Assembly: GCF_963664415.1 (NCBI RefSeq)
Contig: NZ_OY761445.1
Coordinates: forward strand, 434,001-498,000
DNA from: an uncultured Desulfobacter sp.
GTDB lineage: Bacteria; Desulfobacterota; Desulfobacteria; Desulfobacterales; Desulfobacteraceae
Direction of reading: 5' to 3'
DNA: 64,000 nucleotides
Part shown: piece by piece, positions 8,915 through 18,004 of the stretch
Layout: each line of letters begins with the position of its first letter
Numbering within the stretch: position 1 is the first letter of the stretch
The notes under the pieces: model-generated
What the model was told of the DNA's origin: nothing
The model's database searches: none
The model's input: only the letters and a program-made list of their open reading frames with translations
Translations under genes and position numbers: made by a program

Positions 8915-9608
8915 ACGTCTGGGCATGACCCCTGGTAACCGGATTTTGGATATCGGTTGCGGAGAGGGACGCCACACGATTAGGGCCTGCCAGGAACCCG
9001 GTGCCATCTGTATTGGTGCAGACTTTGGATTCGACAACTTGTGCACTACCAAAGGCAAGCTTGAATTTCACGAGAAGCTTAACGACCTGTCCTGTAGAAA
9101 CTGGGCTTTGTCAGCCATGGACATCACAGCCCTACCCTTCAAAAACAATAGCTTTGATGTGGTAATCTGCTCGGAGGTTCTCGAACATATCCCGGATGAC
9201 GAAAAAGCTGTTTCCGAGCTGATTCGTATTCTAAAACCGGGGAAGATACTGGCTGTAAGCATTCCCCGGGCTTGGCCTGAATGGATTTGTTGGCAGCTGT
9301 CAGATGAATACCACAACGCCAACATGGGTCATGTGAGAATCTACAGCAAACAAAAAATTATTGAAAAAATCCAAAGCAAAGGACCCAAGTACATGAGCCA
9401 CCACTATGCCCACAGCATACACAGTCCCTATTGGTGGCTCAAATGCATAGCGGGGCCCACTCGTACGAATTCGCTAGCCGTAAACCTTTACCACAAGTTT
9501 CTGGTATGGGATTTAATGAAAAAGCCGACACTGACCACCACCATAGATCGCCTGCTCAACCCCGTACTCGGGAAAAGCCTGGTTCTGTATTTCAGAAAAC
9601 GCCTTTGA
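8895..9608 (+). CDS. class I SAM-dependent methyltransferase
   Basis: A 237-residue protein of the UbiE/Methyltransf_11 type. SAM-binding motif I is ILDIGCGEGRHT (about residues 18-29), the acidic motif II lies near IGADFGFDN and the post-motif FDVVICSEVLEHIPDDEKAVSELIRILKPGG-like stretch is clear. It overlaps the glycosyltransferase, so the two are probably translated together and may modify the same glycan or glycolipid. The substrate is not inferable. Confidence 0.85.
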   Translation: MITMDFKRLGMTPGNRILDIGCGEGRHTIRACQEPGAICIGADFGFDNLCTTKGKLEFHEKLNDLSCRNWALSAMDITALPFKNNSFDVVICSEVLEHIPDDEKAVSELIRILKPGKILAVSIPRAWPEWICWQLSDEYHNANMGHVRIYSKQKIIEKIQSKGPKYMSHHYAHSIHSPYWWLKCIAGPTRTNSLAVNLYHKFLVWDLMKKPTLTTTIDRLLNPVLGKSLVLYFRKRL

Positions 9609-9615
9609 AAAACAC

Positions 9616-10149
9616 CTAAAAGTACCAGGCCAAGGTACCAATGAGAATATCAATTCCGTTGTTTGGCTCTTTTAAACCAGCGTTGGAATAATGCATATAT
9701 CGAAAACTAATATCCATATTTTTAATTCTAACACCCACCCCCACTCTGTCTTCAAACAAAAAATTGGAGGATAGATCCCTGTCATTGATCATATAATCGT
9801 CCAGATAGGCAACACCAATCCCCGCCTCTATGTATGGATACCAGATCGCTCCTCCGGCATGAAAAACATACTGAAAAACCGGAGACAATGCGACAGCATT
9901 TACATCATCACCGCCGTTTTCCCAGCGGTTATATGACAACTCAAAATATCCATTTGCATAACCAACCTTGGTTTCAAACCATTTAACATCCCACTGCTTT
10001 AAAATCCCTGCTCGATAAATATCAATATTATCCATACTTTGACCATACCCCAATGAAACACCATATCCGTCAAGCCAGGAAAAATCTTGGGCTACAGCAT
10101 AGCTACTCGTACCAATAAAACAGATCAACAAAAACAGAAATCTTTTCAT
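9616..10149 (-). CDS. PagL-like lipid A 3-O-deacylase (outer membrane)
   Basis: A 177-residue protein with a cleavable signal peptide (MKRFLFLLICFIGTSSYAVAQ) and alternating amphipathic strands ending in WYF, as in 8-stranded outer-membrane barrels. FRYMHYSNAGLKEPNNGID contains the PagL active-site pattern His-x-Ser-Asn followed by the conserved Pro-Asn-x-Gly. PagL enzymes remove the 3-O acyl chain of lipid A. The start at 10149 is set by AAAGGA just upstream; the longer frame to 10242 is not needed. It is convergent with the methyltransferase, 7 bases away. Confidence 0.8.
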   Translation of the reverse strand: MKRFLFLLICFIGTSSYAVAQDFSWLDGYGVSLGYGQSMDNIDIYRAGILKQWDVKWFETKVGYANGYFELSYNRWENGGDDVNAVALSPVFQYVFHAGGAIWYPYIEAGIGVAYLDDYMINDRDLSSNFLFEDRVGVGVRIKNMDISFRYMHYSNAGLKEPNNGIDILIGTLAWYF

Positions 10150-10377
10150 AATTGTCCTTTCTTGCGAAACCGGTTCTGATACCGGGGAAAATGCCTTACG
10201 GCAGTAACTGAATATAACTGATGAATGGTGTAGAAAATACACTATTCTTAACCAAAAATAAACATTTGCCTTATTTTTTTTCCTTAACGGAAACCATCAG
10301 GAACAATGATGCACCATGAACAAAACCAAAGCCCTGAACACAGCAACTTTCATTGAGAAACCAAAGCAGGTTTACCC

Positions 10378-10406
10378 TTGACATAAAATTGGGGGGAGTT
10401 TATATC
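10378..10406 (+). promoter_or_regulatory. strong sigma70-type promoter before the rsbRD-like gene and dsr operon
   Basis: TTGACA (10378-10383), a 17-base spacer and TATATC (10401-10406) predict transcription from about 10412. This excludes the longer open frame starting at 10353 and supports the TTG start at 10476. A second TTGACA lies at 10434. Confidence 0.65.
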
Positions 10407-10475
10407 CTTCTATCAATTGCGCAAATTAACCCGTTGACATTTTATAAATATTGTAAAATTAAAGATTACTACACA

Positions 10476-10991
10476 TTGAAAAAGACTATAAAAAAACACA
10501 GGAATCAATTGCTGGACAGCTGGTTCCATGCCACCATCAACACCTATCCTGAAGAATCTGCAAGGGTTTTGGGAAAAAAATCCGATCGTTTTGACAATCC
10601 AATAGGCGCCGTCACTCGAGAAACCCTTGAAGATGTCCTAAATCTAACAATCGAAAATTTTAGTCGGGAAGGTCTTGAAAAAGCCCTGGACCCAGTTATA
10701 CGTATTCGTGCTGTCCAGGCATTCGACCCCGCAAATGCAGTCAGTTTTGTATTTGCACTAAAGGACATCGGTGAGAGTCTCTTTAAAGAGGCAGAGATAG
10801 ATCTACTAGATTTTTATCGCCTGGTAGACGAAATTGCTTTGGCGGCTTTCAACCGGTACATGAAATGTAGAGAGGATATTTTCCTTTTAAAGGCGACGGA
10901 GAGCAAACGACGCATCCATAAGGCCTTTGAAAGGGCAGGTTTAGTAGCGGAGCTGTCAGAGGAGGACCTCTTAGGCTCCAAACAATCTTAA
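10476..10991 (+). CDS. RsbRD N-terminal-domain-like protein
   Basis: A helical 171-residue protein beginning at TTG 10476 (no ATG lies between the predicted transcript start and this codon). It resembles the RsbRD N-terminal domain: KKHRNQLLDSWFHATINTYPEES, a central IRIRAVQAF segment and the C-terminal AFNRYMKCREDIFLLKATESKRR. That domain occurs in RsbR-like stressosome co-antagonists, and stand-alone versions sit beside dsrMKJOP in several sulfate reducers. Here it lies 54 bases upstream of dsrM on the same strand. A sensory or regulatory role is inference; no STAS domain is present. Confidence 0.7.
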   Translation: MKKTIKKHRNQLLDSWFHATINTYPEESARVLGKKSDRFDNPIGAVTRETLEDVLNLTIENFSREGLEKALDPVIRIRAVQAFDPANAVSFVFALKDIGESLFKEAEIDLLDFYRLVDEIALAAFNRYMKCREDIFLLKATESKRRIHKAFERAGLVAELSEEDLLGSKQS

Positions 10992-10992
10992 C

Positions 10993-11023
10993 ATGTATGG
11001 CGCGATAATGGCGGGCCATACAT
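10993..11023 (+). promoter_or_regulatory. hairpin between the rsbRD-like gene and dsrM
   Basis: ATGTATGGC pairs perfectly with GCCATACAT around a 13-base loop, with no T run after it. It ends 22 bases before the dsrM start, so an mRNA-processing or attenuation role is more likely than full termination. Confidence 0.5.
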
Positions 11024-11045
11024 ACAAAAATGAGGTGGTTATAAC

Positions 11046-12053
11046 ATGAATCAAAGGTACTTGATCCCCCTTACTGCTGTCTTTCTGCTCTTCCTGTTGG
11101 CTTACACAGGGGTTGAGGGACTCGGGCTTCAGGTGGTCTTTGGTGTACTGATTCCGTATCTGGCAGTTGCCGCATTCCTAATTGGCTTTGTAATCAAGGT
11201 CAAGGACTGGGCAGCGTCTGCCGTGCCGTTTAGGATTCCTACAACCTGCGGCCAGCAGAAATCACTGCCATGGATCAAACAGAACACCATTGACAACCCG
11301 AACACATCTACCGGCGTTTTTGTAAGAATGCTCCTTGAAATTTTTGCTTTCAGGTCATTGTTCAGAAATACAAAAGCGGCGTTTAACCGGCATGCGTCCA
11401 ACAAGCTTTCCTATTCCTGGGAAATTTTTCTGTGGGTAGGTGCGCTTGCATTCCATTATGCATTCCTGGCAGTTCTTCTTAGGCACTTAAGATTTTTCAC
11501 AGCGCCAGTTCCCGGATGCATTCAGTTGATAGAATACCTGGACGGAATTATCCAGGTTGGGCTTCCTGGACTGTTCATTTCCGGGCCTGTGCTTCTGCTG
11601 GCAGCGCTGTTTCTTTTAAGCCGTAGAATTTTTGATGCGAAAATCAGCTACATCTCCCAGGCTGCTGATTACTTCCCCTTGTTCCTGATCATTGGTATTG
11701 CCGCCACAGGCATTGCCATGCGCTATTTCACAAAAGTGGACATCATCGGCATCAAGGAACTGACCATGGGACTGGCGACTTTCCATCCCCATATTCCTGA
11801 AGAAGTCGGCGGGCTGTTCTACGGTCATCTTTTCCTTGTGAGCATTTTATTTGCCTATTTTCCCATGAGTAAATTGATGCACATGGGCGGCATCTTTTTG
11901 AGCCCCACCAGGAACATGGCCAACAACACCCGGGCCAAACGGCATATTAACCCTTGGAACTATGATGTGCCCATCCATACATATGAACAGTATGAGGACC
12001 ACTTCAGAGACAAAATGATTGAAGCCGGCCTGCCGGTGGATAAAAAGGAGTGA
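11046..12053 (+). CDS. dsrM: DsrM, cytochrome b subunit of the DsrMKJOP complex
   Basis: A 335-residue NarI-like integral membrane protein with about five to six transmembrane helices and several His residues in helices (for example FHYAFLAVLLRHLRFF and FHPHIPEEVGGLFYGHLFL) that can bind two b hemes. In sulfate reducers DsrMK passes menaquinol electrons towards DsrC trisulfide. It opens the dsrMKJOP operon, is followed by dsrK after 3 bases, and has the AGGTGG ribosome-binding site. Length is normal. Confidence 0.96.
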   Translation: MNQRYLIPLTAVFLLFLLAYTGVEGLGLQVVFGVLIPYLAVAAFLIGFVIKVKDWAASAVPFRIPTTCGQQKSLPWIKQNTIDNPNTSTGVFVRMLLEIFAFRSLFRNTKAAFNRHASNKLSYSWEIFLWVGALAFHYAFLAVLLRHLRFFTAPVPGCIQLIEYLDGIIQVGLPGLFISGPVLLLAALFLLSRRIFDAKISYISQAADYFPLFLIIGIAATGIAMRYFTKVDIIGIKELTMGLATFHPHIPEEVGGLFYGHLFLVSILFAYFPMSKLMHMGGIFLSPTRNMANNTRAKRHINPWNYDVPIHTYEQYEDHFRDKMIEAGLPVDKKE

Positions 12054-12056
12054 TAG

Positions 12057-13715
12057 ATGGCTGACGAACTTACACCGGATGAAGCATTAGACAAAATTGA
12101 CTATCGTCCCCGGTCTAGCTCCGAGCCCAGCAACTGGCTGGACACTACTAAATCCGTTCAGATCCGGCCCGGCATGTACTGCTACGCCGCCAAACCGGAA
12201 AGCGTTGAGACCTTAGGCCTTCCCAATGCCAGGCAGTGGAATCCTTTGGATGACGACTGGAAATTGCCGGAAAACTGGCAACAGATTCTGCACGAAGGAA
12301 TCAAAGAACGGCTGGAGCGTTTCCGTACTTTTAAAGTATTCATGGACATCTGTGTGCGCTGCGGCGCCTGTGCAGACAAATGCCATTTCTTCCTGGGAAC
12401 CGGCGACCCCAAAAATATGCCTGTGCTGCGGGCCGAGTTGCTGCGGTCTATTTATCGCAATGACTTTACTTTTGCCGGAAAGCTCCTGAAAAAAATTCCC
12501 GGGGGCAAACGCCTGTTAGGTTCCAGGGAATTGAGCCTGGAAGCCCTCAAGGAGATGTGGTACTACTTTTTTCAATGTACTGAATGTCGACGCTGTTCAG
12601 TGTTCTGCCCCTACGGCATTGACACGGCTGAGATCACCATCATCGGCCGTGAATTGCTCAACTTGATCGGGCTGAACATTGACTGGATTGCCACACCGGT
12701 TTCAAATTGCTACAAGACAGGTAACCATCTAGGTATCCAACCCCATGCCTTCAAAGATATGCTCGAATTCTTTGTTGAAGACATTGAAGATGTCACCGGC
12801 GTTGACTGTACGCCTCAATTCCAGAAAAAAGGGGCTGACATCCTCTTTATTACACCGTCCGGTGACGTATTTGCTGACCCGGGAACATATACCTGTCAGG
12901 GATATATGATCCTGTTCAAATACCTCAAAGAGAAATACGGACTCGATGTCACCTGGTCAACCTATGCCTCCGAGGGCGGCAACTTCGGATTTTTCACCTC
13001 CCATGAAACCATGAAGCGTCTCAATGCCAAAATGTACGCAGAAGCAAAACGTCTGGGCGTTAAATGGATACTGGGCGGGGAATGCGGCCATATGTGGCGT
13101 GTTATTAACCAGTACATGGATACCATGAACGGTCCTGCCGATTTCCTTGAAGTACCGGTGAACCCCATCACAGGCACCAGGTTTGAAAATGCTGCGTCCA
13201 CTAAAATGGTTCATATCACCGAATTCACAGCTGATTTGATCAAACACGGCAAGCTCGAACTGGACAAAAGCCGCAACGCCAACCGTATCTTGACCTTCCA
13301 CGATTCCTGTAACCCCGCACGCGGGATGGGGCTGCTGGAAGAACCCAGATATGTTATCAAAGCGTGTGCAGACGAGTTTTATGAAATGCCGCCGAATACC
13401 ATCCGCGAACAGACTTTCTGCTGCGGTTCAGGTGCCGGCCTCAATGCCGGTGAAAACATTGAACTGAGAATGGCCGGTGCCCTTCCCCGGGCCAATGCCG
13501 TCAAATATGTTCATGAAAAATTCGGGGTTAACTCCTTAGCTACCATCTGCGCAATCGACAGAGCAGCTCTTCCCACAATGTGTGAATACTGGGTACCTGA
13601 AGTCGATGTCATCGGTGTTCATGAGCTTGTGGGCAACGCATTGATTCTGCCGGGTGAAAAGGAAAGAACCGAGGACCTGAGAATGGAACCCCTACCCGGG
13701 GTAGAGGAGGAATAA
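12057..13715 (+). CDS. dsrK: DsrK, HdrD-like iron-sulfur subunit
   Basis: A 552-residue cytoplasmic subunit related to heterodisulfide reductase HdrD. Two 4Fe-4S motifs are seen (CVRCGACADKC at 99-109 and CTECRRCSVFCP near 177-187), followed by CCG-domain elements DSCNPARGMG and FCCGSGAGLNAGE that ligate the noncubane catalytic cluster. It is proposed to reduce the DsrC trisulfide formed during sulfite reduction. It is 3 bases from dsrM and 1 base from dsrJ. Confidence 0.97.
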   Translation: MADELTPDEALDKIDYRPRSSSEPSNWLDTTKSVQIRPGMYCYAAKPESVETLGLPNARQWNPLDDDWKLPENWQQILHEGIKERLERFRTFKVFMDICVRCGACADKCHFFLGTGDPKNMPVLRAELLRSIYRNDFTFAGKLLKKIPGGKRLLGSRELSLEALKEMWYYFFQCTECRRCSVFCPYGIDTAEITIIGRELLNLIGLNIDWIATPVSNCYKTGNHLGIQPHAFKDMLEFFVEDIEDVTGVDCTPQFQKKGADILFITPSGDVFADPGTYTCQGYMILFKYLKEKYGLDVTWSTYASEGGNFGFFTSHETMKRLNAKMYAEAKRLGVKWILGGECGHMWRVINQYMDTMNGPADFLEVPVNPITGTRFENAASTKMVHITEFTADLIKHGKLELDKSRNANRILTFHDSCNPARGMGLLEEPRYVIKACADEFYEMPPNTIREQTFCCGSGAGLNAGENIELRMAGALPRANAVKYVHEKFGVNSLATICAIDRAALPTMCEYWVPEVDVIGVHELVGNALILPGEKERTEDLRMEPLPGVEEE

Positions 13716-13716
13716 G

Positions 13717-14112
13717 ATGAGTAAAAACATGATTATGGCAGGACTTGCGGTATTCGTGCTCGCCGTTCTTTCTCCGTTCTGGTTCAACTTGATCACAACC
13801 ACAATGGCTGCGCCGAAACCCGAACTTCTGGGCAAGGCTGCCGAGGCCAAAAAATGTGTTCTGGACAAATATGAAATGCGTGCCGAACATATGTATCTGC
13901 TGGATGTGTGGCGGGACTCTGTTGTGCGTAATGGGGACCGCAAATACACCGGAACGAACGACGAAACCTTTAATATGAGTCTGTCCACAGGTGAAAACTC
14001 CTGCCTGGGCTGCCATGAAGACAAAGCGAAATTCTGTGACAGCTGCCACGACTATGCCTCTGTGAGCCCCTATTGCTGGGATTGTCACACCAACCCCAAG
14101 GAGATTGAATGA
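13717..14112 (+). CDS. dsrJ: DsrJ, triheme cytochrome c
   Basis: A 131-residue periplasmic subunit with an N-terminal hydrophobic anchor (IMAGLAVFVLAVLSPFWF) and three heme-binding sites, CLGCH, CDSCH and CWDCH, all in the last 45 residues. Three CXXCH motifs and this length are the family norm. It overlaps dsrO by 4 bases (ATGA). It needs cytochrome c maturation outside this window. Confidence 0.97.
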   Translation: MSKNMIMAGLAVFVLAVLSPFWFNLITTTMAAPKPELLGKAAEAKKCVLDKYEMRAEHMYLLDVWRDSVVRNGDRKYTGTNDETFNMSLSTGENSCLGCHEDKAKFCDSCHDYASVSPYCWDCHTNPKEIE

Positions 14113-14939
14113 TGATAAAGAGCAGAAGAAGCTTTCTTAAAGTAGCGGGTATTGCTGCCATCGGAATGGGTGCTGCTCCGGTAATGAATCTTGCCGCATC
14201 AGAATCCCAAGGCCACGGCAGCGCCGGACCCGAAATCACCAGAAACGAAGAGGCCATGCATGCCGAACGATGGGGTATGGTCATTGACACATCTAAGCTG
14301 AACGAAGAAGTTGTTGAAGCGGTTAAAGAAGCCTGTCATAAAGCCCATAATGTACCGGATTTCACCATGGAACCGAATCTTGAGAAATACCCCGGTACCC
14401 GTCCGGTCAGAGAAGGTCAGGAAATCAAATGGATCTGGCATGAACATTTCCACTATGCATTTCCTGACAAGGAAGATGAATTTTTGGCTGAAAAATTCCA
14501 TGATCTTCCATTTCTGGTGACCTGCAACCATTGTAAAAACGCGCCTTGTGTTCAGGCATGTCCTACCCAGGCTACCTTCAAACGGGAAGACGGTATCGTC
14601 ATCATGGACTACCACCGCTGCATCGGCTGCCGGTTCTGCATGGCGGCCTGCCCTTACGGTTCAAGAAATTTCAACTTCAGAGATCCCCGTCCCTTCATTG
14701 AAGAGACAGCTCCGGGTTTCCCCACCCGTACCAAAGGTGTGGTTGAAAAGTGCAACCTATGTGCCGAACGTCTGGCCAAAGGAGAGCAGCCCCATTGTGT
14801 GGAAGCAAGCGAAGGCGCCATCGTTGTCGGCGACCTGGAAGATCCTGATTCCGAAATCAGACATCTCCTGGCCGAACATTATACAATCAGACGTAAACAG
14901 TCCCTGGGTACCGAGCCCAGTGTTTACTACATCGTTTAA
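14109..14939 (+). CDS. dsrO: DsrO, periplasmic ferredoxin-like subunit
   Basis: A 276-residue iron-sulfur protein with a Tat signal (SRRSFLKVAG at residues 4-13) followed by cysteine motifs CNHCKNAPCVQACP, CIGCRFCMAACP and CNLCAERLAKGEQPHC, enough for three or four 4Fe-4S clusters. It is HmcB/NrfC-like and partners DsrP in electron exchange with the quinone pool. It is exported folded, as the Tat motif implies. Confidence 0.97.
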   Translation: MMIKSRRSFLKVAGIAAIGMGAAPVMNLAASESQGHGSAGPEITRNEEAMHAERWGMVIDTSKLNEEVVEAVKEACHKAHNVPDFTMEPNLEKYPGTRPVREGQEIKWIWHEHFHYAFPDKEDEFLAEKFHDLPFLVTCNHCKNAPCVQACPTQATFKREDGIVIMDYHRCIGCRFCMAACPYGSRNFNFRDPRPFIEETAPGFPTRTKGVVEKCNLCAERLAKGEQPHCVEASEGAIVVGDLEDPDSEIRHLLAEHYTIRRKQSLGTEPSVYYIV

Positions 14940-14950
14940 GAGAGGCGACT

Positions 14951-16108
14951 ATGCTTGAGATAGCTATTAAAGGAAGTAAAAAATATTGGTTGTGGATCGT
15001 CCTTTTGCTCGCTGTCATGGGTGCAGGCGGTCTTGCCTACGTTGACCAGTTTTTCAACGGTCTGCAGATCACGGGCATGAGCCGGGACGTCTCCTGGGGA
15101 TTCTACATCGCCAATTTCACCTTTCTTGTGGGTGTTGCCGCAGGTGGTGTTATGGTGGTTATTCCCTATTACCTGCATGATTACGAACGCTTTCACCGGA
15201 TTACAATTTTAGGTGAATTCCTGGCGGTAGCCTGCCTGATCATGTGCCTGCTGTTCATCGTTGTGGACTTAGGCCAGCCCATCCGTATGCTGAATGTGCT
15301 GCTTTATCCCACTCCCCACTCCATGCTCTTTTATGACATGATCGTTCTTAACGGTTATCTATTTTTGAACATTGTTGTGGGTTGGAAGGTACTTGAAGCA
15401 GAAAGAAACCAGGTTGAACCTGTGTGGTGGACCAAACCCCTGGTTTTGGTATCCATCCCCTTTGCCATCGGTATCCACACGGTAACGGCTTACCTGTACT
15501 GCGGTCTGCCCGGACGTGGTTTCTGGCTGACGGCCATCCTGGCCCCCAGGTTCCTGGCATCTGCCTTTGCTGCCGGTCCTGCGTTCCTGATCATCCTTTG
15601 TTACATCATCAGAAAATTCACCAAGTTTGATCCAGGCTGGGAAGCCATGCAGACCTTGTCAAAAATTGTCTGCTACGCCATCATTGCCAACCTGTTCTTC
15701 TTTGCTTGTGAATGTTTTGTAGTTTACTACTCCGGTATCCCCGGCCATCTGGCCCATACCCAGTACCTGCTGTTTGGCCTGCACGGTCACAACATGATGG
15801 TACCTTGGATGTGGAGCGCCCTGATCCTCATGGGTGTTGGCGCCATTTTCCTGGTGATTCCCAAATTGAGAAACAACAAAGCACTATTGCCCGTGACCTG
15901 CGCCATGATCTTTTTCGGTGCCTGGATCGACAAAGCCCTTGGCATGATCGCGGGTGGTTTTGTTCCCTCTCCATTGCACCATGTGCATGAATATGCCCCC
16001 ACTCTTCAAGAAGGGATCATTGCTTTAGGTGTATACGGCGCAGGCTTTTTTGTACTGACCATACTCTACAAACTAGCCACCACAGTTAAAGAAGAGGTTC
16101 GCGGATAG
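14951..16108 (+). CDS. dsrP: DsrP, NrfD-like membrane subunit
   Basis: A 385-residue polytopic membrane protein of the NrfD/PsrC family with about ten transmembrane helices (for example YWLWIVLLLAVMGAGGLAYV and the Gly-rich LVGVAAGGVMVVIPYYL). It is the quinone-interacting subunit paired with DsrO. It closes the operon, 11 bases after dsrO, and a strong terminator lies 37 bases beyond its stop. Confidence 0.97.
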   Translation: MLEIAIKGSKKYWLWIVLLLAVMGAGGLAYVDQFFNGLQITGMSRDVSWGFYIANFTFLVGVAAGGVMVVIPYYLHDYERFHRITILGEFLAVACLIMCLLFIVVDLGQPIRMLNVLLYPTPHSMLFYDMIVLNGYLFLNIVVGWKVLEAERNQVEPVWWTKPLVLVSIPFAIGIHTVTAYLYCGLPGRGFWLTAILAPRFLASAFAAGPAFLIILCYIIRKFTKFDPGWEAMQTLSKIVCYAIIANLFFFACECFVVYYSGIPGHLAHTQYLLFGLHGHNMMVPWMWSALILMGVGAIFLVIPKLRNNKALLPVTCAMIFFGAWIDKALGMIAGGFVPSPLHHVHEYAPTLQEGIIALGVYGAGFFVLTILYKLATTVKEEVRG

Positions 16109-16145
16109 TTTATACATTGATCTGCAATATTTAGCTGATATTATT

Positions 16146-16177
16146 GAGGGGGGCTTTTTGTACAAAAAGCCCCCCTC
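16146..16177 (+). terminator. Rho-independent terminator of dsrMKJOP (perfect palindrome)
   Basis: A perfect 32-base inverted repeat: each 16-base arm consists of GAGGGGGG plus CTTTTTGT or its complement. It is followed by ATTTTG. The symmetry with inner A and T tracts means it could terminate in both directions. Confidence 0.85.
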
Positions 16178-16197
16178 ATTTTGCTAAGGAACTATTC

Positions 16198-17841
16198 TTG
16201 GGCTTTTCTATTTCTCAAAACATCATTGTCACACCGGATGCTCCAGTTGAAGAGCTGAAAAACAAAATTCTTGAGGCTCTTTTTTCCACAAATTTTGACC
16301 GACTCAAAGGACTTCTTGATCTGGCCAATAACACAGCACAAGATCCTGAACTTGGCGAAACAGATGAAAAGTATCTGCGCCAGGCATTAACAGCCCTTGC
16401 TAAACATAAGCGTCTGATTAACGATCATTTAGATCTAAAAGAACGGACAGCACATCTTAAACATTTGCTTGCTGACAAAGTCCGTCAGGCGAATCCCGGC
16501 CACATGAGATATGATGATTGGAAAAATAGTCTTAATATTGCTTCCTGGCAGCGTCTTTGCGTTTTCAGTGAGGCCATCACCTTCCAGATGACGTCCGGCT
16601 GCTCTAATTTCTGTCGGCGCTGCAATGAGTGGGCTTTGCCAAAAGTTCGACATCATTTCAGCTATGATGCGGTTAATACATTTATTGATACATTTCTGGC
16701 ACATAGTAACACTGATTTAGCACTCTACGGCGGATCAGACCCTCTTGACTGGTATGATGGTTCCCATGATATCACCCATGTACTGAACAGCCTTGGGCAA
16801 ACCTGCCAATTTAGTTTGTTGACAAAAATCCCAAGGGGCAAAGGCAACCTTGCAAAAGCACTGATACAGGCCGGCATTCCGATGTCCGTGAGCCTGACAG
16901 ACCGCAACCGGGACAGAATTATTCGTCTTGAACAACAGATGGGACAACCCTTTACCAAGCAGCACGCCACGGCCGATCTTTTAATCCCGGCAGGGCTCGA
17001 TGAAGACTTCTCCACGGTCAAACCCTCTATTACAGACAGCTACGGTACGGAAATCTCCCTGGACGGATGTTTTGCCGTTATTCCTGCATTTACCAGTGCG
17101 TTGCACCCCTTTGGCCATAAAAAAATCAGAATCACCAACAAAACCCTTTTTATCCCCAGAAAAAAAATCGGGCGCCCTGCCCTTTTGGTCGATTATTTTA
17201 AACCCCTTGAAGTAATAACCAAAAATGGACCATCTATTTTACCTGCGCTTTTAGACGTTCAGGTGGAAAATATTCTTTTTGATAACGGCAGTGACGAACT
17301 GACCCCACCGGGCATGAGGAGCATCAGGGAATATTTTGATGTTTTTTTGGACAAGGCCCGGTTGAAAAGAAAAAGCCTGACGCCTTCGGTGGTTAAACGA
17401 GTAAAAGCCAAGTATCTGAACAATACCGGTTTCCGCGATCTCAGCACAGAAAAAAAATCTGCCTTGAAAAACGAAATTCTTGATCATGTCCGATTCACAA
17501 AAAAAGAAATCGTAACACAGGCAAAAACCTGCAGTATCTCTTTTTTCCTTGCCGCTATTTGTGCATATATTCAAAACCAGCCGATAAAATGCCGGATTAT
17601 CCGTCACCTAACTACGCAGGAGTATATGCAGTTTGAAGAACTTTTCCGAGACCGTGATCTCTTCTCTCCCATTGCAGAAAAGCTTGAAAACCCGAACATC
17701 GACCCATGGCTTTTGTTCAGGTACTATGCTCTGTCCCTTATCCACGAAGGCCCCTTAAATCAGGTAGAGCAATTTATCCAGAGTTGCCCTGCAGCCTTTC
17801 ACCCGGAAAAAGACCGATTTATGCAGGCAGAATCAGTTTAA
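16198..17841 (+). CDS. radical-SAM-like protein of unknown function
   Basis: A 547-residue protein started at TTG 16198 (AAGGA seven bases upstream; the longer frame runs into the terminator). Residues 130-185 read MTSGCSNFCRRCNEW and later LALYGGSDPLDW: a CX3CX2C cluster (Cys135, 139, 142) followed by a GGxDPL block, the hallmarks of a radical SAM core. LLTKIPRG and a later SVSLTDRNRDRI fit further barrel strands. The N-terminal 120 residues and the C-terminal 250 are helical, not recognised, and contain few motifs. It lies directly behind the dsrP terminator, with its own translation signals. The reaction is unknown. Confidence 0.65.
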   Translation: MGFSISQNIIVTPDAPVEELKNKILEALFSTNFDRLKGLLDLANNTAQDPELGETDEKYLRQALTALAKHKRLINDHLDLKERTAHLKHLLADKVRQANPGHMRYDDWKNSLNIASWQRLCVFSEAITFQMTSGCSNFCRRCNEWALPKVRHHFSYDAVNTFIDTFLAHSNTDLALYGGSDPLDWYDGSHDITHVLNSLGQTCQFSLLTKIPRGKGNLAKALIQAGIPMSVSLTDRNRDRIIRLEQQMGQPFTKQHATADLLIPAGLDEDFSTVKPSITDSYGTEISLDGCFAVIPAFTSALHPFGHKKIRITNKTLFIPRKKIGRPALLVDYFKPLEVITKNGPSILPALLDVQVENILFDNGSDELTPPGMRSIREYFDVFLDKARLKRKSLTPSVVKRVKAKYLNNTGFRDLSTEKKSALKNEILDHVRFTKKEIVTQAKTCSISFFLAAICAYIQNQPIKCRIIRHLTTQEYMQFEELFRDRDLFSPIAEKLENPNIDPWLLFRYYALSLIHEGPLNQVEQFIQSCPAAFHPEKDRFMQAESV

Positions 17842-17868
17842 ACGGGCATCAATGTTGACAAAAATTAT

Positions 17869-17898
17869 TTGACTCAAATCAAGGGTCACTGATATACA
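17869..17898 (+). promoter_or_regulatory. sigma70-type promoter for the PhnA-type gene
   Basis: TTGACT (17869-17874), an 18-base spacer and TATACA (17893-17898) predict a start near 17905, 100 bases before the PhnA-type ATG. Confidence 0.45.
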
Positions 17899-18004
17899 CT
17901 GAGCTTATATTAACGTCTTCATTTGCCTTTCATCAGTGATACGTATTTCACTAAATGAAAAAACGATTTATAACCAATTTATAAAAACAACCAGGAAATT
18001 TGCC

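Noticed and set aside
7571..10150. tRNA-Arg as an integration site for a genomic island
   Set aside because: No integrase and no second partial copy of the tRNA 3-prime end is seen downstream within the window.
16144..16197. N-terminal extension of the radical-SAM-like protein
   Set aside because: It is encoded by the terminator palindrome of the dsr operon. AAGGA before TTG 16198 gives a better start.
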